This document shows, piece by piece, positions 49,709 to 59,253 of a DNA stretch of 64,000 nucleotides (positions within the stretch are counted from its first letter, which is position 1; every line of letters starts with the position of its first letter). Source of the stretch: Nemertoderma westbladi (taxonomy: Eukaryota; Xenacoelomorpha; Nemertodermatida; Nemertodermatidae). Where the stretch lies: NCBI GenBank assembly GCA_032718475.1, contig JAUCBJ010003298.1:26649-90648 (forward strand), given 5' to 3'. The notes below the pieces were generated by a model. It worked only from the letters and a program-made list of their open reading frames with translations. It ran no database searches and had not been told where the DNA came from. The translations under genes were made by a program, and so were the position numbers.

Positions 49709-51100
49709 GTGTAGAGAAAAACCATTTCTTAGCTAGTTTTATTTTAAATCAATATAAAACTAATAGCCATTTTTCTCAAATGACTTTTAATACGAAAAAT
49801 GCCATAACGGATCGGTATACAGAATTCTGCAAACAGAATGAAAAGTCATTAGAGAAAAATTGTCATTGGTTTTCTGTTGATCTAAACTGACCACATAATG
49901 TCCACAAAGGTGAAACCTTTTCAAATTTATTGAAAAGTAATCTTTTATTAAATATGGTTCTGTTACTGTACTTATGGGGTATTTTATGGCGCTGATTCCA
50001 AAGGAGAAAAATAATTCTTAAATAATTTTACAAAGAGTGGTGCTGCACCAAAATCACAAATTTTGGATGAAAGATTGTTGTCATAACCACCCAAGAACGT
50101 AAATATGGTACCGTATTTACTCGAATAAGAGTCTGCGTTTAAGTTTATAAATTGCCAATTGGGGAAGCGTTTATTCGGGGAAGGCGTTAAGTTCCAAATT
50201 GTGTGGTTGGAGTGGGGGCGTATATGTTTATGTTCTAGATTTTCGATTTTGAATCTAAATACCCTAATAAAGAATGTTGTTAAATTCAAGAAAACAAGTT
50301 AAACAAATTAAATAATTCAAATAAAACCAGGATTATCTTTATTACAAAGCAGCCTATTACAGCGGTACAAAATTCTCACCAAAATTGGCCAAACGGGTGT
50401 CCTGAAGCCATAACTTCTGTTTATGTCGGTTCTAGAAAGTGGTTGATGGCTTCAATGAAAGCTGCCGCTGAAGCGTAGATTTTGTACAATTAATTTCAGC
50501 TCAAACAGACATCATGTCTTCCCGCACCTGAACATAATATGGCCAAAAAATGAGATTTTCAAATGTCCCATGTCCAAAGTGCTAGAAATAAATGGAGATT
50601 CGTTTACAGTAGTATTTGTATACATACAATGTAGTTAGTGTCGTACAGCTGCATTTAACATCGTGTCCGACACTTCTCAGATTTTCACGTCCGACCCTGT
50701 AATGGTGCTCAGTTCATCTTAAATTTTTAAGAGTAATCCTAAAAGTAAATATTCATTTGAAAGCAAATTTTCTCAGGATGACCGACCATGTTAAAATTTC
50801 ATCGCATTTGCTTAATTTCCGTCCAAGTAATCGTCTTCTAAGTAGACCAAGGTATATGTGACACAGACATTGCCTATTTGAAAGTGATAGAATTACAGAT
50901 TAAAGATACTGCAAGATTCATATTTCTCAGCGCTTTCAGGGGGTGTATGAAATTAGGTTAGCCACACTGCAAATTATTTATAAACAATAATCAATCAATG
51001 TGTCCGGCACTGTAATGGTGTCCGCCCCTGGTAATGTATGGCTCTAAAAGTATATCTTTCACTATATTCAAAATATAATTATAGGCGGGTATTATTATAC
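49709..51100. other. Intronic DNA, mostly unassigned
   Basis: No gene is recognised. At about 50108-50190 the text ACCGTATTTACTCGAATAAG and GCGTTTATTCGGGG forms a short inverted-repeat pattern that I associate with a common class of invertebrate interspersed repeat; this is from memory and uncertain. A 101-codon reverse open frame (49984-50289) spans it and has no recognisable domain. Around 50660-51040 short strings such as TGTCCGACAC and CTGTAATGGTG recur, related to the direct repeats at 51107 and 52608. Confidence 0.4.
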
Positions 51101-51724
51101 ATTTACCAAGAAATGTTAAGCATTACAAGCCGGACAAATCATTACAGGACGCGGACATAATGATATATTTAGCCCTCCCAGCCAAAAAAATCGAGAAAAA
51201 AAAGGAAAAAAGGATTTAATATTTTCAAAAAAAAGGAAAAAAAGGATAGGATGCAGTTAAAAAAAAGGAAAAAAAGGTAGGATGCAGTTAAAAAAAAGGA
51301 AAAAAAGGATCGGATACAGTTCAAAAAAAGGGGAAAACTGAATAGATATTATCTTTACAAAAGTAATAGTAAACATTATGTCTTTAGTGCTGTTTCTTGA
51401 TTCTATTTCATTAACCTTACTGTTTATACTATGAAGAATCCCATAAAGAAACGTCCTGTTTTAAATGACAGGAAGATATCAAAGAAAGTTAAAAAATATA
51501 AACACGCAGGAAAGAGAACAACGGCAATGGTAATATAATTAATATTAATTATACTGATATTTTCACCTTTTTTGCCTCGTTATCAGAGATGGTCGAGCTC
51601 CGCCGATTGATGGTCATTGATATAGGTTTATCAAATGATTGTAAATATAACTTTAGTTTGAAAGTGACATAAAACCTTTGGAATGGATTTCCGGTCGTGG
51701 CTACATTTATATAAATAACAAAAA

Positions 51725-51900
51725 TGCTTTTAGACGCAATCAAAATTCAACCATATCCAGGGGAAAATGGACGCAAATAACAGCCGATTGCGAGCAAAAA
51801 TGAAACTGTAACAGTGTTATAGGCTTTCATTTATTGTTTTGGTTAGAATAGACTGCCACTGCAACCTGTTCCTTTCCCTAAATTGAAATCATCATTGTTG
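51725..51900. repeat. Second copy of the dispersed repeat seen at 13970
   Basis: It shares with 13970-14340, in order, GCAATCAAA, CCAGGGGAAAAT, GACGCAAATAACA, a variant of CTGTAAC...TTTATTG, TTAGAATA and TGCCACTG.AACCTGTTC. It lacks the internal tandem duplications of the first copy, so it may be closer to the ancestral form. Confidence 0.75.
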
Positions 51901-51944
51901 ATTCACCAAGGCGGTTTTGCGTCAATTATAATAAATCACACGCT

Positions 51945-52050
51945 AAAAATGTAGCTGCGGAGAGAACTTTAATATACATATTTTCTGAGACAGAGACAGC
52001 CTCTGTCTCAGAAATAAATATATTAAAGTTATCTCCACAGCTACATTTTT
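51945..52050. repeat. 50-bp inverted repeat (long hairpin)
   Basis: Arms 51945-51995 and 52001-52050 pair almost completely around the 5-nt loop ACAGC. Matching parts are AAAATGTAGCTG, GAACTTTAAT and CTGAGACAGAG. Weaker pairing continues outward (AAATCACA against TGTGATTT) with a gap. A transcript would form a pre-miRNA-sized hairpin, but a palindromic MITE is just as likely. Confidence 0.8.
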
Positions 52051-52660
52051 ATGGTAGCTTAGCTTGTGATTTTTGTCAAAAAAATATCTAATCAAAATAT
52101 AATAGGCATATGCCCTGCCCGTCAATCTCTGTTATAACCTTGTCAATATCAGCAGCAAGCTGAAATTTCAGTTTATCTGCCAATGATTGCTGGGATCTCA
52201 TGGTTTCCATTGGTACCGGTACCGTTAAGTATGATTGCAGGAAAATAACTGGTCCTGTACATTGTTATTAGTTTACTACCAAGCCAAGGACAACTATACT
52301 GATAGTATATAGTAAGTACTGAAATCGTCATATATGGAACTACAGTCAGACAGTGGTACAGTACCGGTAATTGATTAAACTGCACGACCAGTCCATCTGT
52401 CTCCCGCTGCCTTGTACTGAATATATGTTACAACTTACAGCAGGCTATTTTCTGAACTAAAAAAAGGAAAAAAAGGTGTGAAAATGGACAAAATAAAAGG
52501 AAAAAAGGGAAAATTCTAAAAAAAAAAAAGGAAAAAAAGGAAACGTTCTAAAAAAAAAGGAAAAAAAAGGAAAAAAGGAAACTCTGGGAGGATTTACAAT
52601 GAATTTATAATGAAATGTTAAGCATTACAGGCCGTACAAATCATTACAGGGCGGACTCGT

Positions 52661-53002
52661 TTTAAATGCCAAATAAATTTTTTCAACGGCGCATAAGTGT
52701 TTGTCCATGGTCCCATGAAATTCCTGACATCAAGAGCTTTTAGAAAATATATGGGTTTACTATATTCTGGAGAGAAAATCCCACCCCACCCCTGCCTACC
52801 CACCCCTCCACATTGGCCCCCAACCCCACCGCCAACACCCTCCACCTTAGGCCAACCTCTTCCCTTTATATCAAAAAGAAGTGTAATAGTATTTCTTTAT
52901 TATAATTACCATTCAATTCTATAATCAATAATAACAACAACAACAACAATAAGGTAAATGTTTAAGGACTGAATAACTCCGGAATAATGTGTTAAATCTG
53001 CA
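52661..53002. other. C-rich tract and (CAA)n microsatellite
   Basis: At 52780-52860 the plus strand is rich in CCCC and CCACC runs, so the minus strand could form G-quadruplexes. AACAACAACAACAACAA follows at about 52930-52950. Open frames on both strands here look compositional. Confidence 0.5.
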
Positions 53003-53676
53003 CTTAAATAAATATATATTTATATACGCGGTACTTGTTTGTAAATAAATATATATTTATATACGCGGTACTTGTTTGTAAATAAATAGATATTTATATA
53101 CGCGGTACTTGTTTGTAAATAAATATATATTTATATACGCGGTACTTGTTTGTAAATAAATATATATTTATATACGCGGTACTTGTTTGTAAATAAATAT
53201 ATATTTATATACGCGGTACTTGTTTGTAAATAAATAGATATTTATATACGCGGTACTTGTTTGTAAATAAATAGATATTTATATACGCGGTACTTGTTTG
53301 TAAATAAATAGATATTTATATACGCGGTACTTGTTTGTAAATAAATAGATATTTATATACGCGGTACTTGTTTGTAAATAAATATATATTTATATACGCG
53401 GTACTTGTTTGTAAATAAATATATATTTATATACGCGGTACTTGTTTGTAAATAAATATATATTTATATACGCGGTACTTGTTTGTAAATAAATATATAT
53501 TTATATACGCGGTACTTGTTTGTAAATAAATATATATTTATATACGCGGTACTTGTTTGTAAATAAATATATATTTATATACGCGGTACTTGTTTGTAAA
53601 TAAATATATATTTATATACGCGGTACTTGTTTGTAAATAAATAGATATTTATATACGCGGTACTTGTTTGTAAATT
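53003..53676. repeat. Minisatellite, 37-bp unit, about 18 copies
   Basis: The unit contains AAATAAATATATATTTATAT and ACGCGGTACTTGTTTGT. Units are nearly identical; the main variant has TAGATATTT for TATATATTT. The unit length equals that of the array at 48422, but the sequences are unrelated. Confidence 0.96.
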
Positions 53677-55208
53677 ACCACTTGTCTTTATGGTTTGCGA
53701 CACGAACGAACGTAGTGAGTGAGCGCAAATAAAGTCTCGAGGATCAGAACAACGTTAAAGTCCTTTTTGCTAAAAGGCATCAAAGTATAAAACATTTTAG
53801 TGTAATATTAACAAAATTATTAACGAATGTAAAGCTGTAAATTAAATATGTTTCCTACGTTAATACATCAGAATTCGCAGTTATTACTAACGGGAACGGC
53901 GTTAAGTGGTGTTACAGTTTTGGCATAAAATAAAATAATAATAATAATAATAACTCCTTTCGCTGTTTATATTGGCTCGTCGCATAAACAGTTTGTATAA
54001 GTTTGTAAATAAAGTATTATTTATCTCCATATGATAGCGAAAGAGTTAGCCGTAGCCCATCCAAATCCTCCCACGTAAATATCGCAAACAGAATACGGCT
54101 TGTAATCCAAGTTATCACTAACTCCTTAAATGTTGTTAATGTCTCTATGACGCCCAAATAATATAAAAGAATTGGAACACTGTGGCATCGTAGGTACCTT
54201 TGTTTAGTTTTACACGAAATAAAAATTCGGTGTGCGAAATAAAGACTTTATTTTTCTCAGTGAACGGGATAATAATATTTTATTCAACTCGTTGAGTTGA
54301 GTCGGGCAAATGTTTCTGTTAAGAGTAAATCAAAATAAATTCATCAATCACGGTCTTACTTCACTTTCTAAGAAACAACAATAAACGACTTACACGGTAG
54401 TTCTATAAAGTAAGTATTAATTATTTAACTAATTGACTACAATATTTGACATTCTAATGCAAAGTAAGTAAGTAAATCACAACTGCTTAAACAAATAATG
54501 AATATAAAATTATTAGCTCACGTTTTAAAAAAAATATAGGTTGTATAAAAGTAGGTTCGTTATACCGGTACCGGTACCTTGCTTGCTTCGACTCCCAACT
54601 TTTATGTAACCCTTTTAAGGGATCCGGATATACTCATACTGTCTGCATTAGAAAACCAATATAACGATGCCAAGATTGAGGGTGTGTGAGCGCATACAGA
54701 AAAAATTAAAATAACTATTTCGTCTGAAATAAAATAAAGTGCAGATATTTTCACGGTGTTATGAATTAATTACTTAATATCTGCAAGAAAAAATAGTTAG
54801 TAATAACCACTGACAGTTCCTGTTACCTTTAATATCATTGGCTGCCGACCAATTTGTATAATTATAGAATAACTAATAAAAAAAGTTGGAAATAGGAAAA
54901 AACTTAACGTACTTCACGAAGCCCCAAGGGGGCTTCGTGAAGTACGTGGCGACGTCATGGATTGTGGGTGGTGTCTGAGAGTGGGTGGAGGTGTGGGGTG
55001 CCTCCTATACTAGATGAAGAAGGCCCTCAAGGAAGGTACAGAAGCCCCAATACAATTAACCTCAACCATATTTAGTACAAATATTATAAAATAACTTTAC
55101 AAACACAAACAAACAAACAAGCGACTTTTCTAGGCCAACATAAACAAAAATTACATATTTTAATTACTTTAATTTGTTAATATTATTATCATCATTTTTT
55201 AATTTATT
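53677..55208 (-). other. Downstream region of the PIAS gene: 3' UTR and intronic spacer
   Basis: This stretch lies downstream of the PIAS stop on the minus strand. AATAAA on that strand appears directly after the stop (55203-55208) and again near 54250 and 54283, so the UTR could be very short or about 900 nt. An (AAT)n microsatellite sits at about 53934-53962. A perfect hairpin is listed separately. No other gene is visible. Confidence 0.5.
54907..54947. repeat. Perfect 19-bp hairpin in the PIAS 3' region
   Basis: Arm ACGTACTTCACGAAGCCCC (54907-54925) and its exact complement (54929-54947) enclose a 3-nt loop. It lies about 260-300 nt past the PIAS stop codon in PIAS orientation. If transcribed, it would be a very stable stem-loop. 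It could be a 3' UTR element or a tiny palindromic insertion. Confidence 0.85.
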
Positions 55209-57593
55209 TCAATCTAGAACTATATTGCCATCTTTATCGGGGTCGAATTCTTTATTACCAGTTGATTGTCTCATATTAAAGCAACCGGATATGGGAGTGT
55301 ACATTGGTTGCAAGGGGGGAGGGGGGAGTATGCTTCTAGCGGAGGCTGGATCAGGCATACCCCACTGCGCCCACAGTCCCTTCACAGAAGCGGTGTCCAC
55401 CTCGGGGAAGTTAGAGCCCCCGGTTGGTAGGGAGGCCGAGGGGGGAGCGCTGTGGGAAGGGGAGGCCGTCAGGAAGGGGTCCGAGGGGTAGCTACGTCGT
55501 TGCAGTTTGGGTGGTGTCATCAGGTTGAACATACTGCTGGGTGGGAGCGCGGCGAGGCTGGTGTAGAGGTTGAGCGAGGTTGGGGTGGGTAAGGGAGGGG
55601 GCACGGTGGAGGAGGGAGGGGGGAGTGAGGAGGAAGGGAGGATGGACTGGTTGGGAAGAGAGAGAGGGGGGTAGGTGGAGGGAGCGGGGAAGAAATGGGG
55701 GGTTATAATGGGTGAGAGGGTGGTGGTTCGGTAGGGGTTGGTCGTCGGTTTATAGTGGATCAATCCGTCTACAGGGGAGCGGGTTGTGGGGGAGTCGGTA
55801 CGGGGGGGTTGGGGGTTGTAACGTCCGGGACTGGAGACCCGGTAGTGAGCGGGGCTGGGCGTACTAACGGGCGGGGGCGGCGGGGTGTAGACGGGTGTGG
55901 GGCACCGCAACAAGGACGCCGGGGGACCGATCGAGCCTCCGCTAGAGGCTGGAGAGGTGTTGGTAGTGATGATCACCGAGGGGGAGGATGGCAGACTGCT
56001 GGGTCCCGGGTTGCCTAGCAGCACGTCGTCCAGGGCGTCGAGCGGGAGGGGGTCGGCGTCGGAGTCTTCCAGGTCGCTGGTGAGGTCGATTATCTCCGGG
56101 CCGCTGGCGGGTCTGGGCGGGGTTGCCGACAGCACGAGCGTCGGAGAGCCGCTCCATCGGGGGCCCAGGAACTCCGCCACCACCGGGTTCTTCAACGCGA
56201 GTCGTTCCGCCAAGGAGGGAACCTCGTCGGGAAGTCTCATCGGTTTACTCGGTTCCTCTACGCTCGTCGCTTCCGGCTCTCCCGTCGCCTTCCACGAGCC
56301 ATCCTCGTAGAAATGCACCTCGTTGGAGGAAGTCGAGCCGAGGATTTCCGTGAAGTAACCATCGATGGCGAGCGTGTCATATCCCGCCTTCTGGTCACAG
56401 ACAGGGCAGATCCAGGTCGGCCGCTTCTCGTTCATCTGAAGATAAATCTTTGCATCGAAGCACTGCAGATGCTGACAGTGTGTGGGTCTACAGGGGGTCT
56501 CTATGCGGCTCATACTTAGGGGACAGTGGAGGTTTACCCGGAGACTGGTGGTCGCTAGTTCGCAGTCGTCGTCCTTGGGACGGAGTTTCTCCGTGACTAG
56601 AGCTCGCGTGTAGCAAGCGTTCCGGATACCTTGCTGTTTCAGTCGAGTCATTAACGTCTGGGAGGTCAGCTGTTGCACCAGATGGACGGTAACGCAGTAG
56701 GTTTTACCGGCTTCCTGGGCCCACTGCACTGAACCCGTATTGGTGAAGGTCGCACTGAGTTTGGCCAACGAGGTTATATTAATCGGACGGCTGGGCCGTT
56801 TAGAATCGACGCCAATCTTGTTTGACGGGATCACATTCGGAAGAGTGACAACTTTGTTGTTGATGCGAACGAATAGCGTGCTGGGGAAGTTGTCGTTCTG
56901 GTCGCAGGATGTTTCGCTGAGACAGAATCTCAGTTGCAACTGAACGTCGTAGTCGTAGCCTCGAGGTCCTATGCGACCAGACTGAGAGATCTGTCTGACC
57001 TGGTCCGGGGTCAAATAGAAGGAGAGCGGGAACTCCTGGAGCTTGGCGCCAGAGCTAGGGACCAGCGTGGTCGGCTTAACAACCTGGTCGATTATATCGA
57101 AGAACGCGAGTTTCTTCACTCGGACGTCGGGGTACCTCGGTATCGGGGGGTAGGGCTGTCGACTGGAGGTGGGCGCCATCTGCTTCCCGTATAGACCTCC
57201 CTGGTAGCCGTTGCGGTATCCCGAGTTCGAGTCCACCATGAACCGGTGGTACGGACTGCCGCTCGGTCCCCCAGACATGTAGGCGCCTCTCTGCTGCTCC
57301 GAACTGCTGCTACCCCCGCCGTACCCCGAGGAGCCGCCGTACGTCGACGGACTAGTCGGAGGTTTCCTAGGAAACCGTTGTCTGTATAAGTTGCGGATCT
57401 GTTCCTCTAACACCTGTTTGGTTATTTGTCCGGGTTTACCAGCTGATTTTAGGAGATTGGAAGCGCGAAGTAGGAGGTCAGCCTTCTTACCGTTTCGCGA
57501 ACCGGTTGTTTGGGCCAATAGGGACTGGAGCTCCGCCACTCGGAAGGACTGTATCATGTGCTTCAATTCGGCTATATTCGCTGGGTCATCCAT
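55209..57593 (-). CDS. PIAS-type E3 SUMO-protein ligase, complete and intronless
   Basis: This nuclear ligase moves SUMO from UBC9 to targets and restrains transcription factors such as STATs. The 794-residue frame holds the full PIAS architecture. The N-terminal SAP DNA-binding domain is at about residues 10-48, with LQSLL as the LxxLL-type motif. The PINIT domain is at about 135-310, with the literal PINIT motif at 270-274. The SP-RING is at about 344-418, with CPLSMSRIETPCR, HCQHLQCFD and WICPVCD giving the Cys/His ligands. The SUMO-interacting motif EIIDLTSDLEDSD is at about 500-512. A long Pro/Ser-rich tail of nearly 280 residues makes it longer than the roughly 630-650 residues of human PIAS1-3. 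The start ATG (57591-57593) is in good context and directly begins the SAP region. Vertebrate PIAS genes have many introns; this one has none, which suggests retroposition or wholesale intron loss. The gene lies antisense inside the BAH gene's 15-kb intron. Confidence 0.95.
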   Translation of the reverse strand: MDDPANIAELKHMIQSFRVAELQSLLAQTTGSRNGKKADLLLRASNLLKSAGKPGQITKQVLEEQIRNLYRQRFPRKPPTSPSTYGGSSGYGGGSSSSEQQRGAYMSGGPSGSPYHRFMVDSNSGYRNGYQGGLYGKQMAPTSSRQPYPPIPRYPDVRVKKLAFFDIIDQVVKPTTLVPSSGAKLQEFPLSFYLTPDQVRQISQSGRIGPRGYDYDVQLQLRFCLSETSCDQNDNFPSTLFVRINNKVVTLPNVIPSNKIGVDSKRPSRPINITSLAKLSATFTNTGSVQWAQEAGKTYCVTVHLVQQLTSQTLMTRLKQQGIRNACYTRALVTEKLRPKDDDCELATTSLRVNLHCPLSMSRIETPCRPTHCQHLQCFDAKIYLQMNEKRPTWICPVCDQKAGYDTLAIDGYFTEILGSTSSNEVHFYEDGSWKATGEPEATSVEEPSKPMRLPDEVPSLAERLALKNPVVAEFLGPRWSGSPTLVLSATPPRPASGPEIIDLTSDLEDSDADPLPLDALDDVLLGNPGPSSLPSSPSVIITTNTSPASSGGSIGPPASLLRCPTPVYTPPPPPVSTPSPAHYRVSSPGRYNPQPPRTDSPTTRSPVDGLIHYKPTTNPYRTTTLSPIITPHFFPAPSTYPPLSLPNQSILPSSSLPPPSSTVPPPLPTPTSLNLYTSLAALPPSSMFNLMTPPKLQRRSYPSDPFLTASPSHSAPPSASLPTGGSNFPEVDTASVKGLWAQWGMPDPASARSILPPPPLQPMYTPISGCFNMRQSTGNKEFDPDKDGNIVLD

Positions 57594-58386
57594 TGGATCG
57601 GCTATTAATCGAAATGAGTGTGTGTCTGTAACCTGTGGTTATTTCCTAATCCAATTCATATCATAACAACAGCAGTGAAACAAAACATATTGGGTTAATT
57701 CAGACAGTCTCATTTCAACTTTCAATATTCAAATATTTGCAATACTTGAGAAATTTCAAGTTGTTAATTGGTAAATTAATTACGATTTTCTACAGTGCAT
57801 TTGTATTGTACGGTGTATGACGGACTATGGCATATGTTAAATTTTATTTTGCGGATTATGTTTATTCGGAAATTATGCGTAAATTTGCATAACACAATCC
57901 AAACAAAAGGAACAGTCTGACAGTACCGGTAGGGAAGAGCTGAAGAGTAAGTAGCAAATTAGTGATGTTCCAGAATAATTTAATTTGTATGAGTTGCGAA
58001 TTTGTTATAGGTTGACCCCCTATTTTGGCTAGATTCACTCACCTATTAATTTTTTTACCCGTGATGAAATTGACTTACCGGTACCGGAATAATTTAAAAA
58101 AATATATTCTTAAATTGTTATTTTTCGCTCTAATATAGGCCTACCCCAAATCGGGAGAAAATTTACTGCCTACTATGGGGATTGGGGGTCCTACTAGATA
58201 GGCTACTTACCCAATACCACCCAACTTTACCCAGTCAGGCCAGTTGCCTTTGTAGAAAATCATTAGGCCATCCATATAACAATAGTTTAAGCCTGCATGT
58301 ACCTTTTTCAACTGTATGACTGCATGTAGGCCTATTAAGGTAGAGAGAGAGAGTAGAGAGTTACTGGTATTAAACGTGATTGAGAT
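57594..58386. other. Upstream region of the PIAS gene
   Basis: AT-rich DNA upstream of the PIAS start on the minus strand, presumably holding its promoter and 5' UTR. I see no clear core promoter motif. Short palindromes TACCGGTA and TAGGCCTA begin to appear (57923, 58077, 58136). Confidence 0.4.
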
Positions 58387-59253
58387 GCCTCGAAACAAGT
58401 TGAAGAAGATCAATACAGCAATAGCCGTCAACTTAACTATGACCCAAATTTCCTACAAGTGGCTATTGCTAGTGTAAAACGAGGGGACCTTTCGAATTAT
58501 GCTGCTGCAGAAGTTTATGGGGTGCCACGAGGAACTATAGCTCGCCATGTAGCCGGTATTGGAAAAGAAGGTCTCTTTCCGAAAACAAATGGGCAACCCG
58601 GCGAGGAGTGGTATCGTATTTTCATGAAGCGCTGGAAATGCGAGTTATCAATACGTTCCCCTGAATTGCTCATGTTGTCGAGGGCAATGGGCTGCAATCG
58701 CAAAGTAGTCGAAGCATGGTTTGCTCTTCTGAAAAAATATATTGACAATCTTGGATTGGCAGATAGGCCAGCATAAATATTAAATTGTAATGAAAGTGGA
58801 ATGGGAACCAACCCAAAACGAAAAAATATTGCAAAGAGAGGGGCCAAAAATCCAACGAACATTATCCCTGGGTCAGACAAGGAGCAATACCAATCCTCTC
58901 TACTGTGAGTGCCTCAGGGATAAATTACCCACTGCACATTGTTTATCAAGGAAATAATTTATATGGTGAATGGATGGAAGGAGGGCCACCAGTCGCCTTA
59001 TATGGTGTTACCGCTAATGGATGGATGGAACTACCAGTGTTTAACGAGTATTTCAAACATCTGGTAACTCATTGGTTAGCAGAAGTTCCTCGTCCTATCT
59101 TATTAATTTATGATGGTCATCTAAGCCACATTTCGTGGCAAGTTGTCCTACTCGCAAAAGAGAATAATGTTCACATCCTCTGTCTCACTGGTAATTGCAC
59201 CCATCTTCTGCAACCATTAGACATTGGCCTGTTTAAGCAGGCCAAAGACGTCA
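58387..59253 (+). pseudogene. Pogo/Tigger-like transposase pseudogene
   Basis: The 5' end reads MPRNKLKKIN, a typical Tigger-type start. After one frameshift near 58430 it gives AIASVKRGDLSNYAAAEVYGVPRGTI, the Psq-type helix-turn-helix. A stretch similar to the transposase core follows (LSIRSPELLMLSRAMG). Then the frame is lost near 58775 by an early stop and frameshift. NCNESG follows, where the first catalytic Asp is normally in a CDESG-like motif, so it appears changed to Asn. After another frameshift near 58895, the DDE core continues with LLIYDGHLSHIS (second Asp) and LLQPLDIGLFKQ (third acidic site). Similarity stops at about 59253, so the C-terminus is missing. At least three breaks plus the altered catalytic residue make it inactive. 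It inserted between PIAS and the last BAH exon seen here. Confidence 0.87.

Larger units (their letters stand above)
51107..52660. mobile_element. Composite repeat: direct repeats flanking a purine-rich element
   Basis: A stretch of about 48 bp (GAAATGTTAAGCATTACA and then ACAAATCATTACAGG..CG) occurs at 51110-51157 and again in the same orientation at 52613-52660. Just inside are CCCTCCCAG (51174) and CTGGGAGG (52584), a short inverted pair. Next to them are tracts of AAAAAAGGAAAAAAGG-type polypurine on the same strand at both ends (51185-51345 and 52458-52580). This could be an insertion with its flanks duplicated, or an element with terminal repeats. No transposase is visible. Confidence 0.45.

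Noticed and set aside
49984-50289. A 101-codon reverse open frame in the intron
   Set aside because: It has no recognisable domain and spans what looks like an interspersed repeat; composition is that of AT-rich intron DNA.
52618-52924. Gly-rich and Pro-rich open frames over the C-rich tract
   Set aside because: They result from low-complexity C-rich sequence read on both strands.
55755-57666. Several forward open frames of 67-137 codons opposite the PIAS gene
   Set aside because: They are antisense shadows of the GC-rich PIAS coding sequence and show no domain.
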